Shown in pieces: positions 31,937 to 40,009 of a DNA stretch of 64,000 nt. How positions within the stretch are numbered: the stretch's first letter is position 1; every line of letters begins with the position of its first letter. The notes below the pieces were generated by a model. It saw only the letters and a program-made list of their open reading frames with translations, made no database searches and was not told the DNA's origin. This stretch comes from DATFRX01 sp035630615 (GTDB lineage: Bacteria; Actinomycetota; Actinomycetes; Propionibacteriales; Nocardioidaceae): NCBI GenBank assembly GCA_035630615.1, contig DASQKI010000077.1, positions 1-64,000 on the forward strand. Direction: 5' to 3'. Both the position numbers and the translations under genes were made by a program.

Positions 31937-33781
31937 GTGTGTGGAATCGTCGGGTACGTCGGCGCCAAGTCGGCTCAAGGGATCGTCATCGATGGGCTGC
32001 GACGCCTGGAGTACCGGGGCTACGACTCGGGCGGCATCGCGCTGATCGAGTCGGGAGCGGTCCGGGTCGCCAAGCGCGCCGGCAAGCTGGCCAACCTCGA
32101 CAAGGCGCTGTCGGAAGAGCCGCTGCCGCGGGCGACGACCGGCATGGGTCACACGCGCTGGGCCACGCACGGCCCGCCGACCGATCGCAACGCGCACCCG
32201 CATGCCGACTGCCACGGTCGGGTCGCGGTGATCCACAACGGCATCATCGAAAACTTCGCCGCCCTGCGGTCTGGGCTCGAGGCCAGGGGGCACGAGCTGG
32301 TCTCTGAGACCGACACCGAGGCGGTCGCGCACCTTCTCGAGGAGCGGCTCGCCGACGGCGATGACCTCGGCGACGCGCTGCGGGCGGTATGCCACCTGTT
32401 GGAGGGCGCGTTCACCCTGGTGGCGCTCGACGCCGAGCAGCCCGACATGGTCGCGGCGGCGCGCCGCAACTCGCCGCTCGTGGTGGGCCGGGGCGAGGGC
32501 GAAAACTTCGTCGCCTCCGACGTCACCGCGTTCATCGAGCACACCCGGGACGCGGTCGAGCTCGGCCAGGACCAGGTCGTCGTGCTGACCGCCGACGAGA
32601 TCACGGTCACTGACTTCGACGGCAACCCCGCGCCCACCCGTGAATACCACGTCGACTGGGACGCCGCCGCCGCCGAGAAGGGTGGCTACGAGTGGTTCAT
32701 GCTCAAGGAGATCGACGAGCAGCCTGAGGCGGTCGCCAACACCCTGCTCGGCCGGCACGCCAGTGACGGGTCGTTGCAGCTCGACGAGATGCGGCTGTCC
32801 GACGACGAGCTGCGGCAGATCGACAAGGTCATCATCATCGCGTGCGGCACCGCGTTCTACGCCGGTCTGGTGGCGAAATACGCGATCGAGCACTGGACCC
32901 GGCTGCCGTGCGAGGTCGAGCTGGCCAGCGAGTTCCGCTATCGCGACCCCGTCGTGGGCCGGTCGACGCTGGTCGTCGCGATCAGCCAGTCCGGCGAGAC
33001 GATGGACACGCTGATGGCGATCCGGCACGCCCGGCAGCAGCGAGCCAGCGTCCTCGCGATCTGCAACACCAACGGCTCGACGATCCCGCGTGAGTCGGAT
33101 GCCGTCATCTACACCCACGCTGGGCCGGAGGTCGGTGTCGCCGCCACGAAGACGTTCCTCGCGCAGATCGTCGCCTGCTACCTGCTCGGGCTCTACCTCG
33201 CGCAGGTGCGGGGCACGAAGTACGGCGACGAGATCAACGCCATCATGGGCGCGCTCGACGCGGTCCCGGACGGGATCAGCCGGCTGCTCGCCGAAGCAGA
33301 CGACGTACGGGCGCTCGCCGACGAGCTGATCGGCGCAAAATCGTTCCTCTTCCTCGGTCGCCACGTCGGTTATCCGGTCGCGCTCGAAGGGGCGCTGAAG
33401 CTGAAGGAGTTGGCCTACCTGCATGCCGAGGGGTTCGCCGCCGGCGAGCTGAAGCACGGGCCGATCGCCCTGATCGACGATGGCGTCCCGGTGTTCGTGG
33501 TCGTGCCGCCGCGCGGACGCGACATGCTTCACGACAAGGTCGTCAGCAACATTCAGGAGATCCGATCGCGCGGGGCACGCACCATCGTCCTGGTCGAGGA
33601 CGGCGACGACGACGTGACGGCCTATGCCTCGCACGTGATCCGGCTGCCCAAGGTGTCGACCCTGCTGCAGCCCCTCGTGTCGACGGTCCCACTCCAGATC
33701 TTCGCCTGCGCGCTGGCCACCAAGCTCGGCCACGACGTCGATCAGCCCCGCAACCTGGCCAAGTCGGTCACGGTGGAGTGA
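31937..33781 (+). CDS. glmS: Glutamine-fructose-6-phosphate aminotransferase
   Basis: Makes glucosamine-6-phosphate from fructose-6-phosphate and glutamine, feeding GlmM. The 614 residues begin (M)CGIVGYVG, with Cys2 as the glutaminase nucleophile after initiator removal. LEYRGYDSGG and HTRWATHG complete that domain. Two SIS domains follow (CGTAFYAGLVAKYAIE, SQSGETMDTL, and later LGRHVGYPVALEGALKLKE). The C-terminal KSVTVE is the normal end. The GTG start is fixed by Cys2. No room exists for a glmS ribozyme. Confidence 0.97.
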   Translation: MCGIVGYVGAKSAQGIVIDGLRRLEYRGYDSGGIALIESGAVRVAKRAGKLANLDKALSEEPLPRATTGMGHTRWATHGPPTDRNAHPHADCHGRVAVIHNGIIENFAALRSGLEARGHELVSETDTEAVAHLLEERLADGDDLGDALRAVCHLLEGAFTLVALDAEQPDMVAAARRNSPLVVGRGEGENFVASDVTAFIEHTRDAVELGQDQVVVLTADEITVTDFDGNPAPTREYHVDWDAAAAEKGGYEWFMLKEIDEQPEAVANTLLGRHASDGSLQLDEMRLSDDELRQIDKVIIIACGTAFYAGLVAKYAIEHWTRLPCEVELASEFRYRDPVVGRSTLVVAISQSGETMDTLMAIRHARQQRASVLAICNTNGSTIPRESDAVIYTHAGPEVGVAATKTFLAQIVACYLLGLYLAQVRGTKYGDEINAIMGALDAVPDGISRLLAEADDVRALADELIGAKSFLFLGRHVGYPVALEGALKLKELAYLHAEGFAAGELKHGPIALIDDGVPVFVVVPPRGRDMLHDKVVSNIQEIRSRGARTIVLVEDGDDDVTAYASHVIRLPKVSTLLQPLVSTVPLQIFACALATKLGHDVDQPRNLAKSVTVE

Positions 33782-34140
33782 GTGACACGATGATCGTCGG
33801 GGTCGGGATCGACGTCGTCGACGTGGTGCGGTTCGGCGAGACTCTGGATCGGACGCCGGCCCTGCGGCAGCGGGTGTTCACCGACGCCGAGCGCGAGCTC
33901 CCGATCGGCTCGCTGGCCGGACGCTTCGCGGCGAAGGAGGCCCTGGCGAAGGCGCTGGGCGCCCCGACCGGACTGTCGTGGCTCGACGCCGAGATCCGCA
34001 ACGACCCCGACGGCAAGCCGCTGCTGACGATGACCGGAGGCGTCGCGGCGCTGGCCGACCGCCTCGGCGCGACCAGCGCCCATCTGTCGATCTCGCACGA
34101 CGGTGACATCGCCTCGGCGGTCGTCGTGCTCGAGGGCTGA
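33778..34140 (+). CDS. acpS: Holo-[acyl-carrier-protein] synthase
   Basis: Transfers 4'-phosphopantetheine from CoA to acyl carrier protein. The 120 residues contain MIVGVGIDVVDVVRF (metal Asp), RFAAKEALAKALG (Glu and Lys of the active site) and HLSISHDGDIASAVVV near the end. GTG at 33778 overlaps the glmS stop; an ATG at 33790 (MIVGVGID) gives the shorter classical N-terminus and may be the true start. It belongs to the glmS-acpS-nnr block but is separated from nnr by a HAF-repeat gene. Confidence 0.95.
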   Translation: MSDTMIVGVGIDVVDVVRFGETLDRTPALRQRVFTDAERELPIGSLAGRFAAKEALAKALGAPTGLSWLDAEIRNDPDGKPLLTMTGGVAALADRLGATSAHLSISHDGDIASAVVVLEG

Positions 34141-34152
34141 CGCTCGCGACCA

Positions 34153-34188
34153 ATTTGTGCGTCGGTCGGTCACGAATGACGGACAAAT
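34153..34188. promoter_or_regulatory. Inverted repeat ATTTGTGCGTC / GACGGACAAAT
   Basis: Two 11-base arms with one mismatch, 14 bases apart, starting 12 bases after the acpS stop and ending 28 bases before the start of the secreted HAF-repeat gene. It could be the acpS terminator or an operator of the next gene. Confidence 0.4.
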
Positions 34189-34216
34189 CGACAAGCACAC
34201 GGAGAGGTTTGCCGTC

Positions 34217-35176
34217 ATGAGCGTTGCAATGCCGACGTTGCGCCGCCTTGCAGTGCTGGCCGTCGCAGGTGCCATGTCAACGGTGGTGAGCCCAGCGGGA
34301 AGCGTCGCGGGCGAGCCGCCCGTGGGCACGACGGTTCAGCCCCCAGCCCGGTCGGCGCCGGGATTCGTCTTCCAACACGGCCTCTTCGCGCCGCTGGAGC
34401 CGGTTCGACGCGCAGCGGCGACGGCGCACATCGCCAACAACGACCGTGGGCAGATCGCAGGCTCGTACTTCGGTGCCGACGGCATGAGCCACGGTTTCGT
34501 ACGCTCCGAGCAGGTGGTGGAGCGGTTCGACGTTCGAGACGCCGCCATCGAATACCCGGCCGGGCTGAACAACAGCGGCGAGGTCGTGGGTTTCTACCAG
34601 AAGGCCGACGGCACGCTGCACGGCTTCCAGCGTGACCGCGCCGGCGAGATCGTCACCATCGATGTCCAAGGAAACACCGGGCTGTTCGACATCAACGACC
34701 GTGGCCAGGTGGTAGGGGCGTACGACTACGTCGCCAACTCGGGGCACGGCTTCGTCCGCGGACCACAGGACAAGGTCACCACGATCGACGTCCCGGGCGC
34801 CGGGATCACGATCGCCACCGGGATCAACAACCGAGGCCAGGTGGTCGGCGGCTACGTCGACGCCGGAGCGGAGCAGAATCCGGACGGCACGTTCCCGCTC
34901 GGCTCGGTGCACGGATTTCTCTGGCGTGAGGGAAAGCTGATCCGGTTCGACGTCCCCGGTGCCACCCAGACGGCGGCCCTCGGGATCAACGACCGCGGCC
35001 AGATCTCCGGTGAGTACGCCGACGCCCGGGGTCGGCAGCGCGGCTTCGTGCTGTATCGAGGGCGCACCACGACGATCGATGCCCCGTGCCGCGCGGGCAA
35101 CGTCGCCTGGGGCATCAATGACCGAGGCGAGATCGTGGTCCCCGAGCCCGGCACCGGCCTTCTCGGTCTCGGGTAG
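34217..35176 (+). CDS. Secreted HAF-repeat protein with VPEP ending
   Basis: A 319-residue exported protein. Residues 1-32 are a signal peptide (RRLAVLAVAGAMSTVVSPA, cleavage near SVAG). The mature part is built of about six repeats of the HAF type: INDRGQVVGAYDY, INNRGQVVGGYVD, INDRGQISGEYAD, each followed by a GHGFV- or RGFVL-like strand. This suggests a beta-propeller-like fold. It ends VVPEPGTGLLGLG, recalling the VPEP start of PEP-CTERM sorting tails but without a basic cluster. GGAGAGG precedes the ATG. Function unknown; it interrupts the acpS-nnr order. Confidence 0.75.
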   Translation: MSVAMPTLRRLAVLAVAGAMSTVVSPAGSVAGEPPVGTTVQPPARSAPGFVFQHGLFAPLEPVRRAAATAHIANNDRGQIAGSYFGADGMSHGFVRSEQVVERFDVRDAAIEYPAGLNNSGEVVGFYQKADGTLHGFQRDRAGEIVTIDVQGNTGLFDINDRGQVVGAYDYVANSGHGFVRGPQDKVTTIDVPGAGITIATGINNRGQVVGGYVDAGAEQNPDGTFPLGSVHGFLWREGKLIRFDVPGATQTAALGINDRGQISGEYADARGRQRGFVLYRGRTTTIDAPCRAGNVAWGINDRGEIVVPEPGTGLLGLG

Positions 35177-35201
35177 GCGCCCAGCGGGCTATCATCCGAG
35201 A

Positions 35202-36602
35202 ATGCGATCGGCGCACGCCGTGCCGGAGGTACGCCGGGCCGAGCAGGCGCTGATGGCGACGCTCCCCGAGGGCGTACCCATGCAGCGAGCCGCGGCCGGC
35301 CTCGCCGCTCGATGTGCCGACCTGCTCGACACGGTCTACGGCCGCCGCGTCACGCTGCTTGTCGGCGCTGGCGACAACGGCGGTGACACGCTCTATGCCG
35401 GAGCGAGTCTGTCGCGGCGCGGGGCCCGAGTCGACGTGGTGCTGCTCGCGCCCGACAAGGCCCACCCGGGCGGGCTGGCCGCCGTGCGTCGGGCCGGCGG
35501 CCGCGTCGTCGACGAGGTGCCGACGGCGACCGAGCTGGTGCTGGACGGGATCGTCGGGATCGGCGGCCGGCCGGGCCTTCGGCCGACCGCGACCCCTCAT
35601 GTCGAGCGGGTCGAGCGGCTCGGCGTGCCGGTGGTCGCGGTCGACGTGCCGAGCGGGATCGACGTCGACACCGGCGAGACGCCGGAGCCTCATGTCACCG
35701 CCGACGTGACGGTCACGTTCGGCACCCACAAGATCGGGTTGCTGGCCGCACCGGGTGCGGCGGCCGCCGGAGTCGTCGACCTCGTCGAAATCGGGTTGGA
35801 CCCGTGGCTCGGCGAGCCGGACCTCACCGCCTTGCAGGCCGACGACGTGGCCGAGCTGCTTCCGGCACCCGAGGCAGCCGATCACAAATACACCCGGGGC
35901 GTCGTCGGCGTCGCGGCCGGTTCGGCCGACTACACCGGGGCCGGCCTGCTGGCCGTGGCGGGTGCGTCCAGCGGCCTGGCCGGGATGGTGCGCTACGTCG
36001 GACCCGACGCCGTCGCGGGCCTCGTGCGGCGCCAGAATCCCGAAGCAGTCGTGGGACCCGGTCGGGTCCAGGCGTGGGTGATCGGCTCCGGCGGCGGCGA
36101 GTCCGCTGCCGACGCGTTGCGGCGGGCGCTCGCCGACGGGGTTCCGGTGGTCGTCGACGCCGACGGGCTCGCGGCCTTGCCGGCCCGGTTCGAGGTGCCA
36201 GCGGTGCTGACCCCACACGCCGGCGAGCTCGCGACGATGTTGGGTGCCGACCGTGCCGAGGTCGAGTCGCGGCCGCTGCACTTCGTACGTGCCGCCGCGG
36301 ACCGATGGGATGCCACCATCGTGCTCAAGGGCTGGCGGACCCTCGTCGCGACGCCGGGTCGGCCGGTCGCCGCCAACCCGACCGGCGTGCCCTGGCTCGC
36401 AACCGCGGGGGCGGGCGACGTGCTGGCCGGGCTGATCGGCGCCCTCGCTGCCGCCGGGCTCTCGGCCCACGACGCCGCCGCGGTCGGCGCCTGGCTGCAC
36501 GGGGCGGCGGCGACGTATGCCGGGGGAGGTGGGCCGGTCGTCGCCTCCGCGGTCGCCGACGCCGTCCCGTCGGTGATCCGGGAGCTGCTGCACGCGGAAT
36601 GA
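35202..36602 (+). CDS. nnr: Bifunctional NAD(P)H-hydrate epimerase/ADP-dependent dehydratase
   Basis: Repairs hydrated NAD(P)H. The 466 residues join an N-terminal YjeF epimerase domain (AGDNGGDTLYAGASLSRRG, VDVPSGIDVDTG) to a C-terminal ribokinase-like dehydratase (HKYTRGVVGVAAGS, LTPHAGEL, LKGWRTLVA, and ATAGAGDVLAGLIGAL with the catalytic Asp). All motifs are intact. ATG at 35202 begins MRSAHAVPEVRRAEQ. In related genomes this gene lies close to alr; here a 13 kb accessory block follows. Confidence 0.95.
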   Translation: MRSAHAVPEVRRAEQALMATLPEGVPMQRAAAGLAARCADLLDTVYGRRVTLLVGAGDNGGDTLYAGASLSRRGARVDVVLLAPDKAHPGGLAAVRRAGGRVVDEVPTATELVLDGIVGIGGRPGLRPTATPHVERVERLGVPVVAVDVPSGIDVDTGETPEPHVTADVTVTFGTHKIGLLAAPGAAAAGVVDLVEIGLDPWLGEPDLTALQADDVAELLPAPEAADHKYTRGVVGVAAGSADYTGAGLLAVAGASSGLAGMVRYVGPDAVAGLVRRQNPEAVVGPGRVQAWVIGSGGGESAADALRRALADGVPVVVDADGLAALPARFEVPAVLTPHAGELATMLGADRAEVESRPLHFVRAAADRWDATIVLKGWRTLVATPGRPVAANPTGVPWLATAGAGDVLAGLIGALAAAGLSAHDAAAVGAWLHGAAATYAGGGGPVVASAVADAVPSVIRELLHAE

Positions 36603-36667
36603 CCGGGCCGCGGCGAGGAATGCGTCGCCGGCGCGAACTCGATCCGGCCCTGCGGACACAACAGGGC

Positions 36668-37270
36668 ATGGAGACGATGGAGGGCGTGGCAACGGTGGAC
36701 ACTGGTCCCCAGTCCGACGAGCGGCTGTGGGCCGAGGTGGAGCACGGCAGCGGCGCGGCGTTCGGGGTGGTGTTCGATCGCCACGCGAAGGCGATCTACA
36801 ACCACTGCTTCCGGCGCGTCGCGTCTTGGGAGGCGGCCGAGGATCTCATGTCGGTGACGTTCCTCGAGGCCTGGCGACTCCGCGGTCGGGCTCGCATGGT
36901 GGACGGCTCGGTGCTGCCGTGGCTGTATGGCATCGCGACCAACGTCTGTCGCAACCAGCGTCGGTCGCACTGGCGCTACCGACGGCTGCTGAGCCAGCTC
37001 AACGCGGATGTCGCCGCACCGGACCATGCGGCCGACGTCGCATCGCGGGTCGACGACCAGCGGCGTATGGCGGAGGTCCGGGTCGCGATCCGGCAACTGC
37101 CGCGTGGCGAACGCGAGGTCGTCGAGCTCGTTTTGTGGGCCGGCCTGGACTATGCGTCGGCGGCTGTGGCGCTCGACATCCCCATCGGCACCGTCCGGTC
37201 CCGGTTGTCCCGGGCCCGGAACCGTCTGGTCGGCACCCTGTCCGGCCTCGAGGAGACCGAGGAATCATGA
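36668..37270 (+). CDS. ECF sigma factor
   Basis: A 200-residue sigma-70-family factor. Region 2: FGVVFDRHAKAIYNHCFRRV, AEDLMSVTFLEAWRLRGR and LPWLYGIATNVCRNQRR. Region 4: LPRGEREVVELVLWAGLDYASAAVALDIP and GTVRSRLSRARNRL. This pattern is the actinobacterial ECF group whose next gene is a CU044_5270-like membrane protein. Several in-frame starts exist; ATG 36668 is used, but 36677 or GTG 36686 would also leave region 2 whole. Its stop overlaps the next start by 4 bases. Confidence 0.88.
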   Translation: METMEGVATVDTGPQSDERLWAEVEHGSGAAFGVVFDRHAKAIYNHCFRRVASWEAAEDLMSVTFLEAWRLRGRARMVDGSVLPWLYGIATNVCRNQRRSHWRYRRLLSQLNADVAAPDHAADVASRVDDQRRMAEVRVAIRQLPRGEREVVELVLWAGLDYASAAVALDIPIGTVRSRLSRARNRLVGTLSGLEETEES

Positions 37271-38106
37271 ACCAGTTCACCCCTCCGCCGGATCGTGACC
37301 TGCCGGTGCATCGACACCACCGGATCCGACGGGCCCTCGCACATCACGTCGCGCCGGGCTCTCGGCCGACCCACCCCTTCCGTGCACCATTGCTCGCAGG
37401 AGGTGCCGTCGCCGGGATCGCCGCCGTCACGCTGGTGGGCTTCTCGACCTGGCCCGGCGGGCCGGGCGACGAGGCGGCGCGGCCCGCGCCCGACGGCACC
37501 TTCTTCGCCGGGCCGTCGACCGACGGCGGCACGGTGCCGGCAGACCCGGTCGCGTGGTGCCACGGTTTGCTCGACGCTTCCTACCTGACGCCACAAGAGG
37601 AACCCGACGATCCGGATTTCGAGCAGTGGCCGCTCGAGACCGGACCCAGCCTGCGTACGCCAGACGGGGTAGTCCAGATTCTGGTCGACCAGGAAGCCCG
37701 GTGGTGGTGGGCCTGCGACTCCACAGTCGGTGCCGACCAAGGGCTCGAGGCGAACCTCTACGACGGCACGACACTGCCCCGCTCCAACGACCGCTGGACC
37801 TACGCCCTCTCGAGCGCCAACACCGGCTCCGAGGAGAACCCGACGAGGTACGTCTGGGGAGCCGGGCCAGTGCCGGCGGGCGTCGACGCCGTACGCTTCA
37901 CCTTCCCCGACGGCCATGTCGAGGATGCCACGGTCAGCGACGGCTTCTGGATGGTGCGCTACCAGGCCGACACGGACTTCCCCGACGACGCGAAGATCCA
38001 GGTCGAAGCGGGTGGTGAGTCGTTTGCGGCGCCGTGGGACAGGGCCGACTGCGTCTTCGGGCCCCAACCGCCGGGCTCCGATACACCGCAGCCCTGCACC
38101 GACTAG
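37267..38106 (+). CDS. Single-pass membrane protein paired with ECF sigma factor
   Basis: A 279-residue protein. It has a short cytoplasmic N-terminus rich in His and Arg (HRHHRIRRALAHHV) and a transmembrane helix at about residues 42-60 (APLLAGGAVAGIAAVTLVGF). The extracytoplasmic domain has four visible Cys and a cluster of Trp (ARWWWACDS). Start overlaps the sigma gene. No zinc anti-sigma motif is present; the regulatory role is inferred from coupling only. The fold is not recognised. Confidence 0.68.
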   Translation: MNQFTPPPDRDLPVHRHHRIRRALAHHVAPGSRPTHPFRAPLLAGGAVAGIAAVTLVGFSTWPGGPGDEAARPAPDGTFFAGPSTDGGTVPADPVAWCHGLLDASYLTPQEEPDDPDFEQWPLETGPSLRTPDGVVQILVDQEARWWWACDSTVGADQGLEANLYDGTTLPRSNDRWTYALSSANTGSEENPTRYVWGAGPVPAGVDAVRFTFPDGHVEDATVSDGFWMVRYQADTDFPDDAKIQVEAGGESFAAPWDRADCVFGPQPPGSDTPQPCTD

Positions 38107-38115
38107 CGACGCGAC

Positions 38116-38150
38116 CGCCGCCATCCCGTCACACTGGCGGGATGGCGGCG
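38116..38150 (+). promoter_or_regulatory. 13-bp hairpin enclosing the lyase start codon
   Basis: CGCCGCCATCCCG (38116-38128) pairs perfectly with 38138-38150 around a 9-base loop. The ATG of the next gene (38142-38144) lies inside the right arm. It can terminate upstream transcription and would hide the start codon of any read-through message. Confidence 0.55.
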
Positions 38151-39602
38151 CATGTCATCAGCGGCCGGGGACTCACGCCTGGCGAGGTCGTCGCACTCGC
38201 CCGGCGTGAGGCCCAGGCCGTCACACTCGATCCGGCCGCGGTCGCCGCGATGGATCGGGCCCACGCGCGGGTCGAGTCGGCGGCGCGGCGCCAGGCGGTA
38301 TACGGCCGGAGCACTGGGGTCGGCGCCAATCGCGACGTCGTCAGCTCGGACCCCGGTCACGGCGTACGGCTGGCGGCCTCGCATGCGACGACGGGTGCGA
38401 CACCGTACCCCGACGACGTGGTCCGGGCGGCTGTGCTGATCCGGGTCAATCAGCTCGCCCGTGGCGGGTCGGGGGTGTCGTCGGCCGTGGCGGTCGCGCT
38501 GGTGGACCGACTCAATCGCGGCGACCTGCCCGCGTTGCATCGCGGTGCTGCTCTCGGCATCGGCGATATCGGGGCGCTGGCGGAGCTAGGTCTGGCGCTC
38601 GGTGACGCATTGGAGGGGCCAGACGCACTGGCGCTCCTGTCGAGCAACGCCTTGACGCTGGCTGAGTGCTGCGTGGCCGTGACGGACACGAGGGCGCTGC
38701 TCGACGTCGTACCCGTCGTCGCCGCCTTGACGCTGACAGCGCTGCGCGGCAGCTCGGAGCCGTTCGACACCCGCGTGCACTCGGCTCGGCCGCACCGCGG
38801 ACAGTCGCGGGTGGCGGCCCGGATGCGGGCGCTGCTCGACGGTTCGCCGGTCGCCGCGGCCCATGTCCAGGATTCGTTCGGCCTGCGCGCGTTCGCCCAG
38901 GTCGTCGGACCGGCGTACGAGGCGCTGGACGAGCTCGACCGGGCGACCGAGGTCGACCTCAACGCCGCCGCCGAGAGTCCGCTGGTCGCCGACGACGCGA
39001 TCCTGCACAACGGCAACTGGCATGCCATGCCGATCGCGCTGCGGCTGGATGCGTTGCGGCTGACGTTGTACGGCGTCGCCACCCTCTCGGCGGCTCGGCT
39101 GACGAACCTCATGGACCCCGAGCTGACCGGGCTGAGGGGCTTCCTCGCCGACGGGCCGGCCGGCAGCTCGGGAGCGCTGATGCTGGAGTACGTAGCGCAG
39201 GACGCATTGGCCTCGCTTCGGGGCGACGCGCAGCCGGCCACACTCGGCTCGGTCAGCCTGTCGCACGGGGTGGAGAACCACGCCAGCTTCGCGCCCCAGG
39301 CGGTCGAGCAGACAATGCGACTGCAATCGCGGTTGCGGACTGTGCTGGCCTGTGAGCTGGTCGCCGCTTGCCGGGCAGTCGGCCTGGCTGACGTCACGCC
39401 GCGCGATCTGCGACCTGCCGGCATCGCGTCGCACCTGGCCGACGCCGTCACCGTACTGCCGGCCGATCTGGCCGACCGGCCGTTGCGCGACGACATCGAA
39501 GCGGCCGAGCGCCTAGTCGTCGAGTGGGGCGAGCCTTCTCGGCAGCAGGTCGAGCTCGACGAGGCGCGGGACGACATGACGGGCGACCGCCGGAGCGAGT
39601 GA
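38142..39602 (+). CDS. Aromatic amino acid lyase (HAL/PAL) homologue lacking the MIO motif
   Basis: A 486-residue member of the histidine/phenylalanine ammonia-lyase superfamily. Kept features: VYGRSTGVGANRD (residues 53-65, with the N-terminal Tyr), LNAAAESPLV in the place of NSATDNP, and HNGNWHAMP. Lost features: at residues 139-141 Gly-Ile-Gly replaces the Ala-Ser-Gly that forms the MIO cofactor (context GAALGIGDIGALAEL). The usual QDxYSLR is QDSFGLR, so Tyr became Phe. Normal ammonia-lyase chemistry is therefore unlikely; it may be a regulator, a different enzyme or inactive. Its last 90 bases overlap the convergent Nudix gene. Confidence 0.85.
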   Translation: MAAHVISGRGLTPGEVVALARREAQAVTLDPAAVAAMDRAHARVESAARRQAVYGRSTGVGANRDVVSSDPGHGVRLAASHATTGATPYPDDVVRAAVLIRVNQLARGGSGVSSAVAVALVDRLNRGDLPALHRGAALGIGDIGALAELGLALGDALEGPDALALLSSNALTLAECCVAVTDTRALLDVVPVVAALTLTALRGSSEPFDTRVHSARPHRGQSRVAARMRALLDGSPVAAAHVQDSFGLRAFAQVVGPAYEALDELDRATEVDLNAAAESPLVADDAILHNGNWHAMPIALRLDALRLTLYGVATLSAARLTNLMDPELTGLRGFLADGPAGSSGALMLEYVAQDALASLRGDAQPATLGSVSLSHGVENHASFAPQAVEQTMRLQSRLRTVLACELVAACRAVGLADVTPRDLRPAGIASHLADAVTVLPADLADRPLRDDIEAAERLVVEWGEPSRQQVELDEARDDMTGDRRSE

Positions 39603-39941
39603 CGGAGACAGCCGATCGGCACCGGTCGTCCACGCCACCCGCGCGATCTCGGCCGCGGCGCGTGGCGGCCGATCCAGCTCCGCCAAAAACACCGTCATGC
39701 GCATCGGCACGTCCTCGAGCGCGGCGATCTCGTCGACGACGGTGAACGGTTCGAGGGACGACGGCGTCACTGCCAGCTCCTCGGCCAGCTCGCGGCGTAC
39801 TGCCGTTGTGTCGTCCTCGCCGGGCTCCGGCTTGCCGCCGGGGAGGTAGAACACGTCGGGCGCGGCCCGCTTGCTCACCACGAGGAGTCGCCCAGCCTCG
39901 ACGATCGCAGCCGCGGCGACGAGAAGCGGGCCGGACACCAA
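39513..39941 (-). CDS. Nudix hydrolase (MutT-like)
   Basis: A 142-residue Nudix protein: VAAAAIVEAGRLLVVSKR then YLPGGKPEPGEDDTTAVRRELAEELAV, an intact Gx5Ex7REUxEExGU box. ADP-ribose, nucleotide or 8-oxo-dGTP substrates are all possible. Its 3' end overlaps the lyase-like gene by 90 bases on the other strand, and both C-termini are read from that DNA. A TTG at 39941 or GTG at 39938 is the start. Confidence 0.82.
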   Translation of the reverse strand: MVSGPLLVAAAAIVEAGRLLVVSKRAAPDVFYLPGGKPEPGEDDTTAVRRELAEELAVTPSSLEPFTVVDEIAALEDVPMRMTVFLAELDRPPRAAAEIARVAWTTGADRLSPSLAPAVARHVVPRLVELDLLPRRLAPLDD

Positions 39942-39972
39942 CCCATTGTCACAGCCGGTACCGACGGTCCGC

Positions 39973-40001
39973 GTGCAACCTCGCGAGTCGCGCCAGACGT
40001 A
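39973..40001 (+). promoter_or_regulatory. Candidate ECF promoter GTGCAAC-N18-CGTA
   Basis: GTGCAAC (39973-39979) and CGTA (39998-40001) lie directly before the SigE-family sigma gene, which starts 9 bases on. The same layout (spacer 17) precedes the other SigE-family gene at 7119. This points to autoregulation. Confidence 0.45.
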
Positions 40002-40009
40002 CTAAGGAC

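Noticed and set aside
31850..33733. N-terminal extension of coaA across the glmS region
   Set aside because: The open frame continues upstream only because of high GC; glmS on the other strand has all catalytic motifs, and coaA has a normal start at 31849.
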